A DNA stretch of 64,000 nucleotides from Hyphomicrobiales bacterium. GTDB lineage: Bacteria > Pseudomonadota > Alphaproteobacteria > Rhizobiales > Xanthobacteraceae. Made by a program: the position numbers and the translations under genes. Shown piece by piece: positions 58,476-64,000 of this stretch. Position 1 is the first letter of the stretch. Each line of letters begins with the position of its first letter. A model generated the notes under the pieces. The model did not search any database. It saw only the letters and a list, made by a program, of their open reading frames with translations, and was not told the origin of the DNA. Location: positions 1 through 64,000 of the forward strand of contig JAFKKM010000030.1 in assembly GCA_017305555.1 (NCBI GenBank), read 5' to 3'.

Positions 58476-61034
58476 CTAAGCCCGCTGAATGAAGCTGTCC
58501 ACCACCTTCTTTTCGCCGGCCTTGTCGAAGGCGATGGTGAGTTTGTTGCCGTCGACCTTGACGATGCGGCCGTAGCCGAACTTCTGGTGAAACACCCGGT
58601 CACCGAGCGAATACTCGGAGGTGGTGCCGGTCGATTTCGCGATCAGCTCGCCCTCGATGGTGAGCGGGGCGCGGCGTGCGCGTGACCCCCCGTTTGCACC
58701 ATAGGGGGTGCCGGCTTCGTTGAATCCGCCGCGCGAGCGATTGGCCTGCGCGCGCTGCCAGCCGGGTGTCGAATAACTCGAACCAAAGGCTTCGAGGTTG
58801 TCGAAGCGCGACGCGCCGTAGCCGCTCGAACCGCCCCAGCCGGAGCCGCCCTTGGATTCGGTGATCTCGACATTGTCCGTCGGCAGTTCGTCGAGAAAGC
58901 GTGACGGTACCGTCGTCGACCATGTTCCGTGGATGCGGCGGTTGGTGGCGAAATAAAGTTTGGCGCGTTTGCGCGCGCGCGTAATGCCGACGTGGGCGAG
59001 GCGGCGTTCCTCCTCGAGCCCGGCGCGGCCCTGTTCGTCCAGCGCGCGCTGGTGCGGAAACAGGCCTTCCTCCCAGCCCGGCAGGAACACGTTGTCGAAT
59101 TCGAGTCCCTTGGCGGAATGCAGCGTCATCAGCGACACTGCGTCTTCCTCGGGCCCGCCGTCGCGGTCCATCACCAGCGAGATGTGTTCGAGGAAACCTT
59201 GCAGGTTCTCGAACTCCTCCATCGAGCGCACCAACTCTTTGAGGTTTTCGAGGCGGCCGGCGGCATCCGCCGAGCGATCCTTCTGCCACATCTCGGTGTA
59301 GCCGGACTCATCCAGCACGATCTCGGCCAGCTCGGTGTGCGGCATCGCCTGGCTCTGCATCCGCCAGCGGTCGAAATTGTCCATCAGGCCGCGCAAGGTG
59401 CCGCGCGGCTTCGGCTTCAATTCGTCGGTGTCGGCGATGGCGCGCGCCGCCGCCGCTAACGACATGCGCTGCTTGCGGGCGTGATCGTAGAGAAGCTGCA
59501 CGGTGGCGTCGCCGATGCCGCGCTTCGGCACGTTGACGATGCGCTCGAAGGCAAGGTCGTCGGCGGGCGAGTTGATGACGCGCAGATAAGCCAATGCGTC
59601 GCGGATTTCGGCGCGCTCGTAGAAACGCGGGCCGCCGATGACGCGATAGGGCAGGCCGAGCGTGACGAAACGGTCTTCGAACTCGCGCATCTGGAATGAG
59701 GCGCGCACCAGAATGGCGACTTCGTTGAGCTTGTCGCCGGCGCGCTGCAATTGCTCGATCTCCTCGCCGATAGCGCGGGCTTCTTCCTCGGAATCCCATG
59801 CGCCGGTGACGGTGACCTTCTCGCCCTCGACGTCCTCGGTGCGCAGCGTCTTGCCGAGCCGGCTTTCGTTGTGCGCGATCAGGTGCGAGGCGGCGGCGAG
59901 GATGTGGCCGGTCGAGCGATAGTTGCGTTCGAGACGAATAATTTTCGCGCCGGGAAAATCGTGATCGAAGCGCAGGATGTTGTCGACCTCGGCGCCGCGC
60001 CAGCCGTAGATCGACTGATCGTCGTCGCCGACGCAGCAGATGTTTTTCTGTCTCAACGTTTCGATTGATGCGGATGAACCCTCTCCCCTTGCGGGAGAGG
60101 GTGGCGAGCGCAGCGAGCCGGGTGAGGGGTCATCGGATGCGGACAGCAACCCCTCACCCGCCTCGCCGCTGCGCGGCTCAGCACCCTCTCCCGCAGGGGG
60201 AGAGGGAGGTGGAGTGCTTGTCGCCATCTGCGACAATAGCCTTAGCCAGAGATACTGCGCGACGTTGGTGTCCTGATATTCGTCGACGAGAATATATTTG
60301 AAGCGGTTCTGGTAGCCGCGCAGCACGTCCGGGTTTTCGCGGAACAGCCGGATATTTTCCAGCAGCAGATCGCCGAAGTCGGCGGCGTTCAGCGTCTTCA
60401 GTCGCTCTTGATAAGCGGTGTAGAGCTTGCCGCCCCGGCCGTTGCCAAACACGGCGGCTTCGCCTGACGGCACCTGCGACGGCGTCAGGCCGCGATTCTT
60501 CCAGCCATCGATCAGCCCGGCCAGCATCCGCGCCGGCCAGCGCTTGTCGTCGATACCGTCGGCTTGCAGCAGTTGTTTCAGCAGCCGCACCTGATCGTCG
60601 ACGTCGAGCACGGTGAAATTGGATTTCAACTGCACCAGTTCGGCATGGACCCGCAGGATGCGGCCGCCGATCGAGTGGAAGGTGCCGAGCCACGGCATCC
60701 CCTCGACAGCGTGGCCGAGCATCTGGCCGAGCCGGTGCTTCATCTCGCGCGCGGCCTTGTTGGTGAAAGTCACCGAGAGGATTTCGTGCGGCCGGGCGCG
60801 GCCGGTCGAGAGGATGTGCGCGATCCGCGACGTCAGCACCCGCGTCTTGCCGGTGCCCGCACCGGCCAGCACCAGCACCGGGCCGTCCAGCGTCTCCACC
60901 GCCTCGCGCTGCTCGGGATTGAGCGCGGTGAGATAAGGCGGCGCAGCAGCGGCGCGGGCGCGCGCGGCAATGCCGCCGGCCATAGGCTGATGGTCGGGCA
61001 GGTCGTGGCGCGGCAATTTGTTCAGTTCGGTCAT
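58476..61034 (-). CDS. uvrD: DNA helicase II UvrD/PcrA with an in-frame palindromic-repeat insertion
   Basis: This 852-residue SF1A helicase has the Q motif LNPEQREAV and Walker A AGAGTGKT (residues 57-64). Walker B is DEYQDTN (251-257) and motif III VGDDDQSIYGWRGA starts at V335. Motifs IV to VI follow (RNYRSTGHI, VSLMTLHSAKGLEFDNVFLPGWEEGLFP, HVGITRARKRAKLYF), and a C-terminal Tudor-like domain (DRVFHQKFGYGRIVKVDGNKL). It unwinds DNA in excision and mismatch repair. Between motifs II and III, about 45 residues (275-319: Pro, Ser, Gly and Glu-rich) are encoded by an intergenic-type palindromic repeat. The reading frame is preserved through the insertion. Confidence 0.95.
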   Translation of the reverse strand: MTELNKLPRHDLPDHQPMAGGIAARARAAAAPPYLTALNPEQREAVETLDGPVLVLAGAGTGKTRVLTSRIAHILSTGRARPHEILSVTFTNKAAREMKHRLGQMLGHAVEGMPWLGTFHSIGGRILRVHAELVQLKSNFTVLDVDDQVRLLKQLLQADGIDDKRWPARMLAGLIDGWKNRGLTPSQVPSGEAAVFGNGRGGKLYTAYQERLKTLNAADFGDLLLENIRLFRENPDVLRGYQNRFKYILVDEYQDTNVAQYLWLRLLSQMATSTPPPSPPAGEGAEPRSGEAGEGLLSASDDPSPGSLRSPPSPARGEGSSASIETLRQKNICCVGDDDQSIYGWRGAEVDNILRFDHDFPGAKIIRLERNYRSTGHILAAASHLIAHNESRLGKTLRTEDVEGEKVTVTGAWDSEEEARAIGEEIEQLQRAGDKLNEVAILVRASFQMREFEDRFVTLGLPYRVIGGPRFYERAEIRDALAYLRVINSPADDLAFERIVNVPKRGIGDATVQLLYDHARKQRMSLAAAARAIADTDELKPKPRGTLRGLMDNFDRWRMQSQAMPHTELAEIVLDESGYTEMWQKDRSADAAGRLENLKELVRSMEEFENLQGFLEHISLVMDRDGGPEEDAVSLMTLHSAKGLEFDNVFLPGWEEGLFPHQRALDEQGRAGLEEERRLAHVGITRARKRAKLYFATNRRIHGTWSTTVPSRFLDELPTDNVEITESKGGSGWGGSSGYGASRFDNLEAFGSSYSTPGWQRAQANRSRGGFNEAGTPYGANGGSRARRAPLTIEGELIAKSTGTTSEYSLGDRVFHQKFGYGRIVKVDGNKLTIAFDKAGEKKVVDSFIQRA
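60079..60208. repeat. Palindromic repeat, type H, inside uvrD coding sequence
   Basis: CCCTCTCCCCTTGCGGGAGAGGG at the left and CCCTCTCCCGCAGGGGGAGAGGG at the right are each hairpins. The inner parts GGGTGAGGGG and CCCCTCACCC pair with each other around the centre. It is read through in frame by uvrD on the - strand. Confidence 0.88.
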
Positions 61035-61192
61035 GCGAATCGTTTCCCACCCACGTTGCCACCGTGGGCCGGTGAAGGGGAGGCTCCAGGATTGCTGCGG
61101 ATATAGGACTTCCGTGGGGCGGATGACAGGTTTTCCCGATCCCGGGGCCGATATCGACGCTGTTTTCCACCCTCGCGGAGGGAACCGGCTGG

Positions 61193-61699
61193 CTATTTCA
61201 CCGGCATTCCGATCTTGCGGCCGAGCCCCTCGGGGCGCGGGCGGGCGTCATGCGCCTGCGCCACGGCTGCGATGTTGGCGCGAATGTCCGGCGGGAACGG
61301 CGCAGTCTTGCGCGCCGCCATGTCGACATGCACCGACATGTTTTCCGAGGTGGCCGAGAGCCAGCCCTCGGTGGCGTGGCGCAACTCCTGAAACGTGTGC
61401 AGGCGTTTTTCGTCGGCGGCCACCAGCAGGATCGAGACCTGCACTGGATCGTTGAGATGCACCTCGCGCAGATAGCGCACATGGCACTCCGCCGTGAAGG
61501 TCGAGCCGCCGCGCGTTTTCAGATACTGCGGGCCGATTCCCATTTCGGCCCAGAGCGCGTCGACCCCGCGGTCGAACAGCACATGATAGTAGGCCATGTT
61601 GAGGTGGCCGTTGTAATCGATCCAGGCCGGTTCGATCTGCATCACCGGTGCCCGGTACGGCACCTGCGTCAGCGGCAATCCGGCGGCATTGGTCGTCAT
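61193..61699 (-). CDS. Hotdog-fold acyl-CoA thioesterase (4HBT-like)
   Basis: This 168-residue protein has IEPAWIDYNGHLNMAYYHVLFDRG, the D-x-N-G-H-x-N catalytic-type motif of 4-hydroxybenzoyl-CoA thioesterase relatives, and FTAECHVRYLREVHLNDPV. It hydrolyses an acyl-CoA; the acyl group is unknown. The start MTTNAAGLPL lies 88 codons into a longer open frame whose first part is low quality. It is divergent from the FAD dehydrogenase gene. Confidence 0.85.
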   Translation of the reverse strand: MTTNAAGLPLTQVPYRAPVMQIEPAWIDYNGHLNMAYYHVLFDRGVDALWAEMGIGPQYLKTRGGSTFTAECHVRYLREVHLNDPVQVSILLVAADEKRLHTFQELRHATEGWLSATSENMSVHVDMAARKTAPFPPDIRANIAAVAQAHDARPRPEGLGRKIGMPVK

Positions 61700-61826
61700 G
61701 GCGAATCCTTGTTCGGGCGCAAAGCTGGGGGCTGCGGTTTTGCGAGGATGGGTTTGTGCGTTCACTTGACCCGTTATACATCCTTTGCAACGGTCGCGTC
61801 GCCGGGAAGACCGGGAGGAAAACACA

Positions 61827-63245
61827 ATGAACATCCACAATCCATTCGATCTGCCCCATGCCGACCCCAAGGCGCTTGCGAACGCGCTGGAGAAGCTGGC
61901 GGCGCGGTTCGGCAACCGGCTGGTGACCTCGCAGGCGGTGCGCGAGCAGCACGCCCACACCATGACCTGGCTGAAATCGCAGCCGCCGGATGCGGTGGTG
62001 ATGGCGCAGGAGACCGCCGATATTCAGGATGTGGTGCGGATTTGCGCCGCCAATGGCGTGCCGGTGATTGCGTTCGGCACCGGCACCTCGCTGGAAGGGC
62101 AGGTCAACGCGCCGGCCGGCGGTGTCTGCATCGATCTGCGCGACATGAACAAGGTGCTCGCGGTTCACGTCGAGGACCTCGATTGCGTGATCCAGCCCGG
62201 CATCACTCGCAAGACGCTGAACGAGAACCTGCGCGATCAGGGCGTATTCTTCCCGATCGATCCCGGCGCCGACGCTTCGATCGGCGGCATGGTCGCGACC
62301 CGTGCCTCCGGCACCAATGCGGTGCGCTACGGTACTATGCGCGACAACGTGCTGGCGCTGAAGGTGGTGCGCGGCGACGGCGAGATCATCACCACCGGGA
62401 CACGCGCGAAGAAATCCTCCGCCGGCTACGATCTGACGCATTTGTTCGTCGGCGCTGAAGGCACGCTCGGCATCATCTCCGAACTCACCATCAAGCTGCG
62501 CGGGATTCCGGAAACCATCGCCGCCGCGTCGTGCTCGTTCGAAAGCGTCGAGGGCGCGTGTCAGGCGACCATTCTGGCGATCCAGACCGGCATTCCGCTG
62601 GCGCGCATCGAATTGCTCAACGCCGCGCAGGTGCGGGCGGTCAACGCCTATTCGAAGCTGACCCTGCCGGAAACGCCGCTGCTGCTGCTGGAATTCCATG
62701 GCAGCGAGGTCGAGGTGGCCGAGCAGACCCGCCGCTTCGGCGAGATCGCACGGGAATGCCACGGCGGCTCGTTCGAATGGACCACGCGACCCGAGGACCG
62801 CACGCGGCTGTGGCAGGCACGGCACGACGCCTATTGGGCGGTGCGCGGTTTGCGCCCCGGCGCCGGCGTGGTCGCCACCGACGTCTGCGTGCCGATCTCG
62901 CGGCTGGCGGATTGCGTCACCGAGACCGAGGCCGATCTCATTCGCCTCAATCTGTTGTCCCCCATCGTCGGCCATGTCGGCGACGGCAACTTCCACTGTT
63001 CGCTGCTATGCGACGTCAACGATCCGGACGAAATGGCGCGGGCCGACGATTTCATGCATCGGCTGGTGGAGCGGGCGCAATCGATGGACGGCACCTGCAC
63101 CGGCGAGCACGGCATCGGCCAGGGCAAGCAGAAGTATCTCGTCGGCGAACTCGGCCCCGAGGCACTCGACGCCATGCGCGCGCTGAAGCGCGCACTCGAT
63201 CCGCAGAACATCTTCAATCCGGGCAAGATTATCCCGCAGGGCTGA
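61827..63245 (+). CDS. FAD-linked D-lactate/glycolate dehydrogenase (GlcD/DLD1-like)
   Basis: This 472-residue protein has an FAD_binding_4 domain: PVIAFGTGTSLEGQV, PIDPGADASIGGMVATRASGTNAVRYGTMRDNV and FVGAEGTLGIISELTI. The FAD-oxidase C-terminal domain has IVGHVGDGNFHCSLL (metal/substrate histidines) and CTGEHGIGQGKQKYL. It oxidises a 2-hydroxy acid, probably D-lactate, passing electrons to cytochrome or quinone. Substrate identity is by family only. No GlcE or GlcF subunits are adjacent, favouring the single-subunit DLD type. Confidence 0.9.
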   Translation: MNIHNPFDLPHADPKALANALEKLAARFGNRLVTSQAVREQHAHTMTWLKSQPPDAVVMAQETADIQDVVRICAANGVPVIAFGTGTSLEGQVNAPAGGVCIDLRDMNKVLAVHVEDLDCVIQPGITRKTLNENLRDQGVFFPIDPGADASIGGMVATRASGTNAVRYGTMRDNVLALKVVRGDGEIITTGTRAKKSSAGYDLTHLFVGAEGTLGIISELTIKLRGIPETIAAASCSFESVEGACQATILAIQTGIPLARIELLNAAQVRAVNAYSKLTLPETPLLLLEFHGSEVEVAEQTRRFGEIARECHGGSFEWTTRPEDRTRLWQARHDAYWAVRGLRPGAGVVATDVCVPISRLADCVTETEADLIRLNLLSPIVGHVGDGNFHCSLLCDVNDPDEMARADDFMHRLVERAQSMDGTCTGEHGIGQGKQKYLVGELGPEALDAMRALKRALDPQNIFNPGKIIPQG

Positions 63246-63371
63246 TTTACCTGCGAGGTCATTGACCGGGCGGCGGAGGTCGTCTCAAATCGATACGGAG
63301 CAGTCGCGGGAGGGCCGCGCTGTGTACGCGAACGTCAGACTTCGCGACACGTCTCAGAGGGCCGGTGATCC

Positions 63372-64000
63372 ATGCGCGCGCGCTTCTTCTACGGCTGGGT
63401 GATCGTCGCCGTCACCTTCGTGACGATGGCCATCGGCGTCAACGCGCGCACGGCGTTCTCGCTGTTCTTCCCCTCCATCGTCGATGAATTCCAATGGGAG
63501 CGCGGGCTCACCGCCGGCGCGTTCTCGTTCGGCTTTATCGTCTCCGCCGTCTTCAGCCCGCTGATCGGCCGCATGATGGACCGCTTCGGTCCGCGCATCG
63601 TGATGGAAACCGGCGTGTTGCTGATGGCCGCCGGTCTGCTGCTGGCGCCGCTCACCACCCAGATCTGGCATCTGTATCTCACCATGGGGCTTTTGGTCGG
63701 CGGCGGCAGCGTCTGCCTCAGCTACACCGGCCAATCGCTCTATCTGCCGAACTGGTTCGTCCGAAAGCGCGGCCTGGCGATGGGGCTCGCCTTCGCCGGC
63801 GTCGGCATCGGCTCGATCATCATGTTCCCGTGGATCGGCTACGTCATCGCGCACGCCGGCTGGCGTTCGGCCTCGACGGCGCTCGGCATCGTGATGCTGG
63901 TGGTGCTGGTGCCGATCAACCTGATGGTGCGCAAGCGTCCGCAGGATATGGGGCTGCTGCCCGACGGCGATAGTGCCGGCAGTGGCGCGGTGGTGCAGAC
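63372..64000 (+). CDS. MFS transporter, N-terminal part (3' end outside window)
   Basis: The ATG opens a frame that runs off the window after 209 complete codons. It starts MRARFFYGWVIVAVTFVTMA, with helices typical of MFS carriers and the loop 2-3 motif GRMMDRFGPRIVME. Helices IWHLYLTMGLLVGGGSVCLSY and LAMGLAFAGVGIGSIIMFPW follow. The YGWVIV start and NWFVRKRGLAMGLAFAG resemble the monocarboxylate/oxalate-formate antiporter branch. Placement after a D-lactate-type dehydrogenase suggests a carboxylate substrate, which is only an inference. Confidence 0.88.
   Translation, partial: MRARFFYGWVIVAVTFVTMAIGVNARTAFSLFFPSIVDEFQWERGLTAGAFSFGFIVSAVFSPLIGRMMDRFGPRIVMETGVLLMAAGLLLAPLTTQIWHLYLTMGLLVGGGSVCLSYTGQSLYLPNWFVRKRGLAMGLAFAGVGIGSIIMFPWIGYVIAHAGWRSASTALGIVMLVVLVPINLMVRKRPQDMGLLPDGDSAGSGAVVQ

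Overview
This window is GC-rich chromosomal DNA from an alphaproteobacterium, most likely in the Bradyrhizobium/Rhodopseudomonas/Afipia group of the Rhizobiales. The evidence is the division and cell-wall (dcw) gene order, the long-linker FtsZ, an Irr-type iron box in front of bacterioferritin, sigma-EcfG-type promoters, and many short palindromic intergenic repeats of the kind common in Bradyrhizobium relatives. Species cannot be decided from sequence reading alone. I see no transposase, phage, CRISPR array, defence island or tRNA. This is mostly core genome, and the most unusual signals are small-scale ones.

Region 1 (1-20 kb) holds mixed housekeeping and envelope genes. These are the tail of an EttA-type ABC-F ATPase, trans-aconitate methyltransferase, a YqhA-type membrane protein, a lytic transglycosylase, two paralogous small exported proteins, a bfd/bfr iron-storage pair with putative Irr operators, and a lipoprotein. 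They are followed by a cytochrome P450 interrupted by an in-frame amber codon, a two-gene YeeE/YedE-type transporter, a small SLT lytic transglycosylase, two PRC-barrel genes that both carry a sigma-EcfG-like promoter, an amino-acid-type ABC binding protein, a DUF4403 protein, an extensin-like lipoprotein, an EamA exporter, a membrane diguanylate cyclase, RNase P RNA, and an AmiD-type amidase.

Region 2 (20-47 kb) is the dcw cluster on the + strand: rsmH-ftsL-ftsI-murE-murF-mraY-murD-ftsW-murG-murC-[small membrane protein]-murB-[opposite-strand DUF4239 gene and two palindromes]-ddl-ftsQ-ftsA-ftsZ, then lpxC, bamD, recN and ligA. Together these make lipid-linked peptidoglycan precursor, build the divisome, start lipid A synthesis and insert outer-membrane proteins. 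No mraZ precedes rsmH.

Region 3 (47-64 kb) contains an M24 aminopeptidase P, prmA with a group of DnaA-box-like sites upstream, a COG1233 flavoprotein, a membrane-fused spermidine-synthase-like protein, an L,D-transpeptidase, a small exported glycine-rich protein, a YadG/YadH-like ABC exporter, UvrD helicase carrying a palindromic repeat inserted in frame, a hotdog thioesterase, a D-lactate/glycolate-type FAD dehydrogenase and the start of an MFS transporter.

One feature of the whole window is the number of palindromic repeats: fourteen elements of at least eight sequence types. Thirteen lie between genes and one lies inside uvrD.
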